Shown here one piece after another: positions 18,558 to 26,169 of a DNA stretch of 46,977 bases. Below the pieces are notes generated by a model, which saw only the letters and a list, made by a program, of their open reading frames with translations, made no database searches and was not told where the DNA came from. The stretch spans positions 1 through 46,977 of the forward strand of contig JAUNFY010000019.1 in assembly GCA_030524805.1 (NCBI GenBank). The letters run 5' to 3'. Position 1 is the first letter of the stretch. Each line of letters starts with the position of its first letter. This stretch comes from Bacteroidales bacterium. Lineage in GTDB: Bacteria; Bacteroidota; Bacteroidia; Bacteroidales; Muribaculaceae. The translations under genes were made by a program, and so were the position numbers.

Positions 18558-19280
18558 TTATTCTTCGTCGGCTTCCTTCATGTTGTGGAAGACGTTCTGC
18601 ACGTCGTCGTCATCTTCGAAGCGTTCGAGGAGTTTTTCAATGCTTTCGCGCTGTTCGGGAGTGACTTCCTTGTAGTCGGTCGGTATTCTCTCAAACTCGG
18701 CGCTGACGATTTCCATGCCTGCGCCTTCGAGGAATTTCTGGATATTGTTGAACTGGTCGAAAGCGCCATATACGAGCCATTCCTCGTCTTCAGCCTCAAG
18801 TTCGGCGTCGAGGTCCATGAGTTCGAGCTCGAAGTCTTCGAGGCTTGTGTCGGGGTTGGGCTTCACGTGGAACACGCTCTTGTGGTCGAAGAGGAACGAG
18901 AGCGAGCCCTGGGTGCCGAGCGAGCCGCCATGCTTTGTGAAATAGCTGCGCACGTTGGCCACGGTACGCTGGTTGTTGTCAGTAGCGGTCTCCACCACGA
19001 TAGCGATGCCGTGAGGGCCGTAGCCTTCATATACTATCTCCTTGTAGTCGGAAGCATCCTTGTCGGTTGCTTTCTTGATGGCACGTTCGATAGTGTCTTT
19101 AGGCATGTTGGCAGCCTTGGCGTTGTGCATGAGCATACGCAGGCGCGGGTTCATGTCAGGATCGGGACCTCCGGCCTTTACGGCGATGGTGATTTCCTTG
19201 CCGATGCGAGTGAAAGTTCTTGACATGTTGCCCCAGCGTTTGAGCTTGCGGGCCTTACGGAATTCAAATGCTCTTCCCAT
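18558..19280 (-). CDS. yebC: YebC/PmpR family protein
   Basis: A 240-residue YebC-family protein, with the N-terminal GRAFEFRKARKLKRWGNMSR, NPRLRMLMHNAKAANMPKDTIERAI and the hallmark YEGYGPHGIAIVVE. The family was named as transcription regulators (PmpR); related proteins have been linked to translation, including proline-rich stalls. First gene in a tight unit with the coiled-coil protein, histidine kinase and aroK. An 11-bp hairpin lies 15 bp before its start. Confidence 0.95.
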   Translation of the reverse strand: MGRAFEFRKARKLKRWGNMSRTFTRIGKEITIAVKAGGPDPDMNPRLRMLMHNAKAANMPKDTIERAIKKATDKDASDYKEIVYEGYGPHGIAIVVETATDNNQRTVANVRSYFTKHGGSLGTQGSLSFLFDHKSVFHVKPNPDTSLEDFELELMDLDAELEAEDEEWLVYGAFDQFNNIQKFLEGAGMEIVSAEFERIPTDYKEVTPEQRESIEKLLERFEDDDDVQNVFHNMKEADEE

Positions 19281-19294
19281 ATTGATATCTGAAT

Positions 19295-19320
19295 TTAAAT
19301 TCCGCTGTGGCGGAATTTAA
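19295..19320 (-). promoter_or_regulatory. 11-bp hairpin in the yebC leader
   Basis: Perfect inverted repeat TTAAATTCCGC / GCGGAATTTAA with a 4-nt loop, between pheT and yebC. On the - strand it has no T-run after it, so it is more likely a leader structure or a weak pheT stop signal than a classical terminator. Confidence 0.6.
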
Positions 19321-19392
19321 GGTTTATATGTTTATGTTTTTATGTGTTTATATTCATTAAGTTAATTACACCAGAACCTACCAGGCGGAGAA

Positions 19393-21885
19393 TCAGCGCA
19401 GCGACGCGCCGAGAGTGTTCTGGAGCGCCTTGATGATCTTGTCCATCACGCCGTCGATCTGCTTGTCTTTGAGCGTGGCTTCAGGATCCTGGATGGTGAA
19501 TGCCACGGCGTATGACTTTTTGCCTTCGGGGAGGTTCTTGCCTTCATACACGTCGAAGAGGCGAACGTCGCGGAGGAGTTTTCCACCGGCCTTGCGTGCA
19601 CACTGTTCCACGTCGGCGAAGGAAGTGGAGGCATCGATGAGCAAGGCGAGGTCGCGGCGCACCGGCAGTGTCTTCTCTATCGGGGAGAAGAGAGTGGTGT
19701 ATTTCGCCGAGAGCTTGCAGAGATATCCCCAGTCGAGGGCCGCGTAGCACACCTCGTGGTCGATATCGGCCAGTTTCAGGGTGTTGCGCGAGAGAATGCC
19801 CAGCACTCCGAGGGGTTTTCCGCTGCGGTGGGCTATGTCGAGCTTCACACTGAAGGTGGCATCGCTGCCCTGGGTGAACTTGAGCGCCGACATCTCCACT
19901 CCGGCCTTGGCAAGGATATTGAAGACGATTGCCTTGAGATCGAAGACAGTGGCCGGTTCGGCTTTCCTGTTCCAGGAAGCTTCGTTGAGGTTGCCGGTGA
20001 TCCAGAGGGCAAGCTCGGCATGCTCGGAATATTGCGCGAGTGGTTTCTCGTCGGTCTTTTCTTTCGAGGCATCAAACGAATAGACGTTTCCGAACTCATA
20101 GAAACGGAGGTCGGTTGCCTTGCGGTTTACGTTGTGGGCGATGCTCTCGAGGCCTCCTAAGAGGAGGGTCTGACGCATCACGCCCAGGTCCTGGCTGAGG
20201 GGATTCATCACCTTCACGGCATTGTCGATGGGGAAGTCGGCATTGCCTTCGTAGTATCTCACGGCAGTGAGCGAATTGTTGAGAATCTCGCGGAAGCCCT
20301 GGCCGGAAAGGTCGTTGCTCACTACCTGCTGAAGAGTGTAGGCTTCATCTACAGGCGTGCGCTTCGAAAGGTTGGCGTGCATCTCGGTGCCGAACTCCAC
20401 ATTGTTGTAGCCGTAGATACGGAGCACTTCCTCCACCACGTCGCAGGGACGGGTGACGTCGACACGATAGGTGGGGACGCTGAGGCGCACCACATCGTCG
20501 TCGGAAGTGGACTCCACACCGAATTCAAGGGCACGCAGGATGCCGACAATCAGCGATTTCGGTATTTGCTTACCGATCAGCCCGCAGCAATAGCTGATGG
20601 AGAAATCCATCTCCACGGGATTGACCTTCTCGGGATATACATCCACTACGTCGCCGCAGATCTCGCCTCCGGCAATCTCGCGGATCAGGACAGCGGCAAG
20701 ACGCGCAGCGTAGGCGCAGATGTTGGGGTCGGTGCCGCGTTCGTAGCGGAAAGAGGCGTCGGTGCTGAGGCCGTGACGACGTGCTGTGCGACGGATGCGG
20801 GTCGGATTGAAATATGCGCTTTCGATGAATACATCGGTAGTGGCTTCGGTCACACCCGAATCCAGACCTCCGAACACGCCGGCGATACACATCGGCTTCT
20901 CGGCGTCGCAGATCATGAGGTCTTTGTCGGAGAGGGTGCGTTCCACCTCATCGAGAGTGGTGAATCTGGTGCCCTCATCGCAGGTGCGCACCACTATTTT
21001 GCCGCCTGCCACTTTGGCGAGGTCGAAGCAGTGGAGCGGCTGTCCGATGCCGAGGAGTATGAAGTTGGTGATGTCTACTATTGAATTGATGGGGCGCTGG
21101 CCGGCTGCCACGAGGAGATTGCGGAGCCATTCGGGCGATTCGCCCACCTTGACGCCGCGGATGGTGATACCGCTATAGCGCGGGCATCCTTCGCGGTCGG
21201 CGACTTCGATGCTGACAGCGCCGTCGTTGCGGTCGACGGAGAACGACGACACGTCGGGAAGGCTTATCTCGGGCAATTCCACACTTTCGGAATTGCCTTC
21301 GAGGATGCGGCGCCACTGGAGAGCCTTGAGGTCGCGGGCGCAGCCATAGTGGCTGGCAGCGTCCACACGGTTGGGAGTGAGTTCCACCTCGAGGCGGAAG
21401 TCGCTCTCGACGTTGAAATATTCGGCGGCTTCAGTGCCGGGGCACACTTCGTCGGGAAGCACCATGATGCCGTTGTGGTCGTTGCCGAGGCCAATCTCGT
21501 CTTCGGCGCATATCATGCCGAGCGATTCCACGCCGCGGAGCTTACCCTTCTTGATGGTGAATTCCTTGTCGCCATCGTAGAGCACGGTGCCGATAGTGGC
21601 CACAACCACAGTCTGGCCGGCTGCCACGTTGGGAGCACCGCAGACAATCTGGAGGGGAGCGTCGCCACCGACATCGACAGTAGTGACATGCATGTGGTCG
21701 GAATCGGGATGCGGCTCGCAAGTGAGCACCTTGCCGATTTTGAGCCCGCGGAGGCCACCGCGGACAGATTCCACTTCTTCTATCTGGTCGCACTCAAGAC
21801 CTGTCGATGTGAATGCTGCCGCCAGCTCCTTGGGCGACTCGCTGAATTCGATGTAGCGTTTAAGCCATTTATAAGAGATATCCAT
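19393..21885 (-). CDS. pheT: Phenylalanyl-tRNA synthetase beta subunit
   Basis: An 830-residue PheT; the alpha2beta2 enzyme charges tRNA-Phe and edits mischarged Tyr through the beta subunit. The ATG at 21885 (MDISYKWLKRYIEF) is the family start; a longer reading to 21924 runs through the promoter region and is rejected. Visible: EMAP-type tRNA-binding domain (about 40-150; EPHPDSDHMHVTTVDVGG), B3/B4 editing region (NRVDAASHYGCARDL, SFRYERGTDPN), B5 (about 405-475), and C-terminal FDX-ACB anticodon-binding domain (PVRRDLALLID, VRLFDVYEG). pheS is not in this window. Confidence 0.97.
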   Translation of the reverse strand: MDISYKWLKRYIEFSESPKELAAAFTSTGLECDQIEEVESVRGGLRGLKIGKVLTCEPHPDSDHMHVTTVDVGGDAPLQIVCGAPNVAAGQTVVVATIGTVLYDGDKEFTIKKGKLRGVESLGMICAEDEIGLGNDHNGIMVLPDEVCPGTEAAEYFNVESDFRLEVELTPNRVDAASHYGCARDLKALQWRRILEGNSESVELPEISLPDVSSFSVDRNDGAVSIEVADREGCPRYSGITIRGVKVGESPEWLRNLLVAAGQRPINSIVDITNFILLGIGQPLHCFDLAKVAGGKIVVRTCDEGTRFTTLDEVERTLSDKDLMICDAEKPMCIAGVFGGLDSGVTEATTDVFIESAYFNPTRIRRTARRHGLSTDASFRYERGTDPNICAYAARLAAVLIREIAGGEICGDVVDVYPEKVNPVEMDFSISYCCGLIGKQIPKSLIVGILRALEFGVESTSDDDVVRLSVPTYRVDVTRPCDVVEEVLRIYGYNNVEFGTEMHANLSKRTPVDEAYTLQQVVSNDLSGQGFREILNNSLTAVRYYEGNADFPIDNAVKVMNPLSQDLGVMRQTLLLGGLESIAHNVNRKATDLRFYEFGNVYSFDASKEKTDEKPLAQYSEHAELALWITGNLNEASWNRKAEPATVFDLKAIVFNILAKAGVEMSALKFTQGSDATFSVKLDIAHRSGKPLGVLGILSRNTLKLADIDHEVCYAALDWGYLCKLSAKYTTLFSPIEKTLPVRRDLALLIDASTSFADVEQCARKAGGKLLRDVRLFDVYEGKNLPEGKKSYAVAFTIQDPEATLKDKQIDGVMDKIIKALQNTLGASLR

Positions 21886-21953
21886 AGATATACGATTAGC
21901 GTGAAAAAGTTGTGTTGGCGGCATCTGAAGCCGCGTGATTCGCTTTCAACTCG

Positions 21954-21984
21954 CAAAAGTACAAAAAACTTGCAAATTATGCAA
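21954..21984 (-). promoter_or_regulatory. pheT promoter
   Basis: On the - strand: TTG (21984-21982), exactly 20 bases, TACTTTTG (21961-21954), about 70 bp before the pheT ATG. Its -33 box and spacer are part of the metK terminator hairpin. Confidence 0.82.
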
Positions 21985-21991
21985 GTTTTTT
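21963..21991 (-). terminator. metK terminator (overlaps pheT promoter)
   Basis: On the - strand: AAAAAACTTGCA, 5-nt loop TAATT, TGCAAGTTTTTT. A perfect 12-bp inverted repeat whose 3' arm ends in six T, i.e. a CTTGCA/TGCAAG stem with A-tract and U-tract, 50 bp after the metK stop. Confidence 0.85.
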
Positions 21992-22041
21992 GTCATCAAC
22001 GAGGGCGAAGCGCCCCCGATTTCAAAGAGAATGGGATTGAA

Positions 22042-23370
22042 TCACTGCTTTGCCGGCGCGAAGGCTTCCTTCAGAAGCTCTACCGCATCGAGTTTTTCCC
22101 AGGGGAAAAGCTCCACCTCCACGCTGATGGGGTCGGCCTCATAGCGCGAAGTGAAAGTCTTCACCACCTTGCGGGGCGTGCGGCCCACATGTCCGTAGGC
22201 AGCGGTCTCGAGATAAATCGGCATGCGGAGATTGAAGCGGCGCTCGATGGCGAGCGGGCGCATGTCGAAAAGATTGTTGACCACGTCGGCGATCTGCGCG
22301 TCGGTGAGGTTCACCTTCGAGCGTCCGAACGTGTTGACACAGAGGCTTACAGGCTTTGCCTCGCCGATGGCGTAGGCCACCTGCACGAGTGCCTCCTCGG
22401 TGATGCCGGCAGCCACGAGGTTTTTCGCTATGTGGCGGCAAGCGTAGGCCGCGCTACGGTCTACCTTGGAGGGGTCTTTGCCGGAGAAAGCGCCGCCGCC
22501 GTGGGCGCCGCGTCCGCCGTAGGTGTCGACTATTATCTTGCGTCCGGTGAGGCCGGTGTCGGCATGAGGACCGCCGAGCACGAACTTGCCTGTGGGGTTG
22601 ACATGAAGGATCAGGCGGTCGTCGAAGAGGGCGCGGGTAGATTCGGGCAGTTTGGCGAGCACGCGCGGAATGAGCACGTTCCTGACATCTTCCTTAATCT
22701 TGGCGAGCATCTCGTTCTCCGCCTTTTTCTTAGCCTCTTCGGAATCGTCGGCCGGGACCACAAACTCATCGTGCTGCGTGGATATGACCAGTGTGTGGAT
22801 GCGCAGCGGACGGTTGTCGTCGCCATATTCCACTGTCACCTGGCTCTTCGAGTCGGGGCGCAGATAGGTCACGTCCTTTCCCTTGCGCAGATAGGTCATC
22901 TGCTTCCCTTCGCGACGAATGTCGGCGAGCTCGCTGACAAACTGATGGGCAAGGTCGAGAGTGAGCGGCATGTAGTTTTCGGTCTCATCCACAGCGTAGC
23001 CGAACATCATGCCCTGGTCGCCGGCACCCTGTTCTTCAGGTACCTCGCGGTTCACGCCCTGCGCGATGTCGGGGCTTTGCTCGTGGATGGCGTTGAGGAT
23101 GCCGCAGCTGTCGCCGTCGAAGCGATAGGCGCCGCGGTTGTAGCCGATGTGGTCGATCAGTTTCCTGACCACGTTGTGGATGTCGATATAAGCCTTCGAA
23201 GAGACTTCACCGGCCACCACCACCTGACCGGTAGTGACGAGAGTCTCGATGCCGGTATGGCTCTGGGGGTCGCGGGCGAGGAATTCATCGAGCAGAGCGT
23301 CTGAGATCTGGTCGGATATTTTATCGGGGTGTCCTTCCGACACCGATTCTGATGTAAATAGATACGACAT
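22042..23370 (-). CDS. metK: S-adenosylmethionine synthetase
   Basis: A 442-residue MetK, which makes SAM from methionine and ATP. Family motifs: [12 protein letters not shown] at the start, [12 protein letters not shown], and the glycine-rich P-loop-like [19 protein letters not shown]. The sequence is slightly longer than proteobacterial MetK, with an acidic/charged insert ([15 protein letters not shown]) common in Bacteroidetes. It is alone in its unit, with a 5' leader of about 210 nt containing a predicted SAM-II-type aptamer, which suggests feedback control by its own product, and a terminator right after it. Confidence 0.98.
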   Translation of the reverse strand: MSYLFTSESVSEGHPDKISDQISDALLDEFLARDPQSHTGIETLVTTGQVVVAGEVSSKAYIDIHNVVRKLIDHIGYNRGAYRFDGDSCGILNAIHEQSPDIAQGVNREVPEEQGAGDQGMMFGYAVDETENYMPLTLDLAHQFVSELADIRREGKQMTYLRKGKDVTYLRPDSKSQVTVEYGDDNRPLRIHTLVISTQHDEFVVPADDSEEAKKKAENEMLAKIKEDVRNVLIPRVLAKLPESTRALFDDRLILHVNPTGKFVLGGPHADTGLTGRKIIVDTYGGRGAHGGGAFSGKDPSKVDRSAAYACRHIAKNLVAAGITEEALVQVAYAIGEAKPVSLCVNTFGRSKVNLTDAQIADVVNNLFDMRPLAIERRFNLRMPIYLETAAYGHVGRTPRKVVKTFTSRYEADPISVEVELFPWEKLDAVELLKEAFAPAKQ

Positions 23371-23434
23371 AAGTATTTGATATTATTAATATTCCAAATT
23401 ATCAGCCGGAAGACTCTCCTGAATGGCGGCGCAC

Positions 23435-23459
23435 AAAAAAAGCACCTTGGGCTTGCGCT
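23435..23459 (-). terminator. Possible intrinsic terminator in the metK leader
   Basis: On the - strand: AGCGC, loop, GTGCT followed by a run of T. A 5-bp stem (one G-U pair) before about seven T residues, located between the aptamer and the metK start. The stem is short, so attenuation by this element is only a suggestion. Confidence 0.4.
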
Positions 23460-23513
23460 CAAAATGCCATACATCATTATTCCCGCCCCCGCATCGGGAG
23501 GCACCGGAATCAT

Positions 23514-23564
23514 GCAGTTTTAGCATTTTTTTGAGTGGTTGCAAGCAGCCAAATTTTTCCACTT
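23514..23564 (-). promoter_or_regulatory. SAM-II-type riboswitch aptamer upstream of metK
   Basis: Read on the - strand, a 51-nt block matches the SAM-II layout: P1 AGUGG (23563-23559) pairing with CCACU (23538-23534); a 20-nt loop containing AUUUGG...CUUGCAA; an A-rich linker CAAAAAAAU; and the conserved 3' GCUAAAA. These are the invariant blocks of the SAM-II class (AUUU, CUUGCA-CCAC, A-rich linker, GCUAAAA). The last pseudoknot pairs (loop GGCUG with 3' CUGC) are imperfect in my hand fold. It lies about 20 nt after the likely transcription start and 143 nt before the metK ATG, a fitting target for SAM feedback. Confidence 0.8.
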
Positions 23565-23589
23565 GGAGAGAGCCGAAGCTTTCACGCCG

Positions 23590-23620
23590 CAAAGTTACAA
23601 AAAAATTTCCATCCCTCCAA
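23590..23620 (-). promoter_or_regulatory. metK promoter
   Basis: On the - strand: TTG (23620-23618), 20 bases, TAACTTTG (23597-23590). This predicts a start near 23583, just upstream of the aptamer. Confidence 0.82.
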
Positions 23621-23859
23621 CTTTTTACAATATTGAGTGGAGGAGGGAGATGTAGCGGAGATGCAGGGGGGCATCCTTGTCAATCCGGCAGCTGATTTTG
23701 CCAATAGCCCAAAACTGTTCATGTCGGGAAACACTCGGTATATGGATAAGACTATAAAACATAGCCCATATCAATTCATTGTCATAACGAGACAAGTCAT
23801 GCCATGAAATCATATAAACAAAATCTATACATGCCGGGGGCAAAATGTCTGAAAGAAAA
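23621..23859. other. Intergenic stretch between divergent metK and hipBA, no gene seen
   Basis: About 240 bases between the two divergent promoters. A 72-codon frame on the - strand (23625-23843) begins with TTG and has no recognisable features, so I do not call a gene. Confidence 0.5.
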
Positions 23860-23898
23860 TTGGCAGCCTCATTTTTTTTTATTACCTTTGCAGTAATA
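23860..23898 (+). promoter_or_regulatory. hipBA promoter with operator-like palindrome
   Basis: TTG (23860-23862), 20 bases, TACCTTTG (23883-23890). A perfect palindrome TATTAC-N7-GTAATA (23880-23898) covers the -7 box. HipB of E. coli binds TATCC-N8-GGATA sites, so this is a plausible autoregulatory operator. Confidence 0.75.
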
Positions 23899-23942
23899 TA
23901 AGCCTGAGATAATACTACTAATATTTAACCAGTATAGCGGCT

Positions 23943-24305
23943 ATGAGAGAAGATACTGCCAATATATTATCAATGATTGATAATTTCACTCTTGAAAGCG
24001 GGGAGGACATTGCCATAGCTATCGCCGACGATTTCCGCAAGCGAAGAATCGAGAAGAATCTGACGCGCGAGATGGTGGCAAACCAGTCGGGTGTGCCTTT
24101 GAGCAACCTGAGCCGTTTCGAGCAAAAGGGACTGATCTCATTGAAAAACCTGATTTCATTGGCGGTTGCATTGGGCTATACCTCCGAAATAAAAGGTATA
24201 TTTTCCCGACCTAAATATTCCACTATGGAGGAATTGACCGCCATCCGCAGGAATGCCGGACGAAAGACCGCTCACCAAAAACGGAAAACAGATGCTAAAG
24301 ATTGA
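23943..24305 (+). CDS. hipB: HipB-type XRE antitoxin / repressor
   Basis: A 120-residue protein with an XRE helix-turn-helix in the middle (FRKRRIEKNLTREMVANQSGVPLSNLSRFEQKG, about residues 33-66), an N-terminal extension of about 30 residues, and a basic, probably disordered tail (RKTAHQKRK). It precedes and overlaps a HipA-type kinase gene by 14 bp, the usual hipBA order. Family role: neutralise HipA and repress the operon. Codons 9-15 contain a 19-bp palindrome (23966-23984) that could be a further operator. Confidence 0.88.
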   Translation: MREDTANILSMIDNFTLESGEDIAIAIADDFRKRRIEKNLTREMVANQSGVPLSNLSRFEQKGLISLKNLISLAVALGYTSEIKGIFSRPKYSTMEELTAIRRNAGRKTAHQKRKTDAKD

Positions 24306-25413
24306 ACTGCTGAATGTAAGATTTCATGGCCAGCCGGTTGGCATTCTCTCATTGACCCCCGACAACAAGCTGTGCGCTTTTGAGTATGACAAGACATGGC
24401 TCCGCACCGGTTTCAGTATTTCCCCACTTGAACTGCCATTGAAGCCCGGACTTTTCATTGCCAAGCCCACCCCGTTTGCCGGCAACTTCGGCATTTTTGA
24501 AGACAGTCTTCCCGACGGCTATGGTCGCTATATGCTCCACAAGGCATTGGCTAATATAGGTATCGACGACCGCAATCTCACAGCACTCGACCGCTTGAGC
24601 ATTGTCGGAGAGTCAGGCATGGGCGCACTGACCTACGACCCGATGACCCCCGTCGGCACAGAAGAGATTATTGGAGATTTCGACATATTGCAAGAGAAAG
24701 CGTTGGCTGTCCTGAAAGAGCAACAGGACTCCGATGCCGGATTGCTTCTATACAACAGCGGTAACAGCGGCGGCGCACGACCCAAAGCCATCTTCTCAGA
24801 CTCAGATGGCCATTGGCTGGTGAAGTTCCGTCATATCTATGACCCCAAAGATATGGGGAAGAGAGAATTTGAATACAATGAAGCCGCCCGCAATGCCGGA
24901 ATAAACGTTCCGGATTTCAAGCTTGTGAATGGCAGATATTTTGCTTCCCGAAGATTCGACATTGATGCCGACGGCAACCGCATACACACGGCAACCGCCG
25001 GAGGATTGCTTTGCATTTCACTTTCCGAACCGGTGCTTGACTACAGTAATCTGCTTGCCCTGACGGGCTTCATGACCCAACTGCCGGAAGATATAGAGGA
25101 GATGTATCGCCGCATGGTGTTCAACTATCTCACCGACAACAAGGATGACCATTGCAAGAATTTCAGTTTCGTGATATTGCCCGGTGCCAACGGCACATGG
25201 AACTGGCGACTGGCTCAAGCCTACGACCTCACCCTCAGCTCGGAAGGATACAACGGAGAACATGCCACATCTGTAAACGGCAAAGGCAATCCCTCTCTCT
25301 CCGATTTCATAGCAGCAGGCACAAAAATAAGGATGAGCAAAGAACGCTGCCTACAGATAATATCAGAGGTTACAGAAGCTTGCAAATCAATACAACGCTA
25401 CGTAATCAAATAG
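24292..25413 (+). CDS. hipA: HipA-type serine/threonine kinase toxin
   Basis: A 373-residue HipA-fold kinase; E. coli HipA phosphorylates glutamyl-tRNA synthetase and halts translation. The ATG at 24292 (MLKIELLNV) is chosen over one at 24253 because it gives the short antitoxin overlap usual for the pair. Visible: N-terminal HipA_N module, the FGIFEDSLPDGYGR segment, GNSGGARPKA (regulatory P-loop region), VKF, catalytic loop TDNKDDHCKNFSF, and metal-binding AYDLTLS. It is shorter than E. coli HipA (440 residues), as in many Bacteroidetes homologues. The target in this organism is unknown. Confidence 0.9.
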   Translation: MLKIELLNVRFHGQPVGILSLTPDNKLCAFEYDKTWLRTGFSISPLELPLKPGLFIAKPTPFAGNFGIFEDSLPDGYGRYMLHKALANIGIDDRNLTALDRLSIVGESGMGALTYDPMTPVGTEEIIGDFDILQEKALAVLKEQQDSDAGLLLYNSGNSGGARPKAIFSDSDGHWLVKFRHIYDPKDMGKREFEYNEAARNAGINVPDFKLVNGRYFASRRFDIDADGNRIHTATAGGLLCISLSEPVLDYSNLLALTGFMTQLPEDIEEMYRRMVFNYLTDNKDDHCKNFSFVILPGANGTWNWRLAQAYDLTLSSEGYNGEHATSVNGKGNPSLSDFIAAGTKIRMSKERCLQIISEVTEACKSIQRYVIK

Positions 25414-25447
25414 GAATGCCTAATGGGAATCTTTAGTGGCGACTTCA

Positions 25448-25529
25448 CCGCGACGGAGTTACAAATGTGAACATTTGTCGCGGGTAAGGCAATCCGAGGA
25501 TTTTGCCTGCGGCTAAATCCTCGGATTGC
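25448..25529. repeat. Two adjacent palindromic hairpins between convergent genes
   Basis: First structure: CCGCGAC (25448-25454) pairs with GTCGCGG (25477-25483) around an inner AAATG/CATTT stem. Second: a perfect 15-bp inverted repeat GCAATCCGAGGATTT (25489-25503) / 25515-25529 with an 11-nt loop. The place between hipA (+) and a - strand gene suits a two-way transcription stop or a REP-like element. Confidence 0.8.
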
Positions 25530-25543
25530 GGGTGGAGTGCATC

Positions 25544-25915
25544 CTATTCTTTTTCGGGGATGAAGAAGTCGGCTATGATTAGGGCACAGAGGAGGGCGGC
25601 AAACCATAGGCTTTCCTGCACGCCGGTCGCGGTCGGGTCGTAGATCAAGGCTGAGAGCACTATCGCATACGGAAACAGGAACTCCAGAAAAGTAAAGGTG
25701 AGACGCGAGGATTTGCGGGATGTCTTCCTGCTGATGCAGTACCATACCCTTGCGATAAGCCCGATGAGGGCACATGTGGCGACTGCCGCCGACAAATACC
25801 ACACGATGGGGTGCTCGTTGATGCCAAACGCCATAAAAGGGCCGGTCAGTACCAGAACGCCGAAAATCAGTTCGGAGTAGATGTCGTCTCTTAAGAAATA
25901 CTTGAGATTCTTCAT
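25544..25915 (-). CDS. Small integral membrane protein, unknown
   Basis: A 123-residue protein with three to four hydrophobic segments: LIFGVLVLTGPFMAFG, WYLSAAVATCALIGLIA, FLFPYAIVLSALIYD, LWFAALLCALIIADFF. The ATG at 25915 (MKNLKYFLRDDIYSEL) is preferred; longer readings have no support. I recognise no family. It is the last of a three-gene unit after the SPFH protein and the small ribbon-helix-helix protein. Confidence 0.72.
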   Translation of the reverse strand: MKNLKYFLRDDIYSELIFGVLVLTGPFMAFGINEHPIVWYLSAAVATCALIGLIARVWYCISRKTSRKSSRLTFTFLEFLFPYAIVLSALIYDPTATGVQESLWFAALLCALIIADFFIPEKE

Positions 25916-25997
25916 GATAATATTGTTTTTGATAGCTGTTTTTGAGCATGTTTCATGTTGCCGCTGCCGCATGCCGGGCAGAGGGGCACGATGCAGG

Positions 25998-26153
25998 TCA
26001 CTGCTTGCGGCCTGACTTTATGAGTGCGTCGTTGATGATCCACTGCAGCTGCCCCTGCACTGAGCGGAACTCATCGGCAGCCCATCGCTCCAGCGAAGCC
26101 ATGGTGTCGGCATCAAGACGCAGAAGAAAGGTTTTTGTTTTCGATGATGTCAT
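25998..26153 (-). CDS. Arc-like ribbon-helix-helix small DNA-binding protein
   Basis: A 51-residue protein, ATG at 26153 (MTSSKTKTFLLRLDADTMAS). A short beta strand (KTFLLRL) followed by two helices (ADTMASLERWAADE, SVQGQLQWIINDALIKSG) gives the Arc/CopG ribbon-helix-helix form. It begins 16 bp after the stop of the SPFH gene and so is co-transcribed with it. Small RHH genes next to SPFH genes recur in Bacteroidales; whether it regulates the unit is unknown. Confidence 0.8.
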   Translation of the reverse strand: MTSSKTKTFLLRLDADTMASLERWAADEFRSVQGQLQWIINDALIKSGRKQ

Positions 26154-26169
26154 CGCTCGGTTTTTGTTC

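Noticed and set aside
21349-23304. A 651-codon open frame on the + strand across pheT and metK
   Set aside because: It is antisense to two certain genes; long shadow frames are common in GC-rich codon-biased DNA and the protein has no family features.
23625-23843. A 72-codon - strand frame between metK and hipBA
   Set aside because: Starts only with TTG, no promoter or family features seen.
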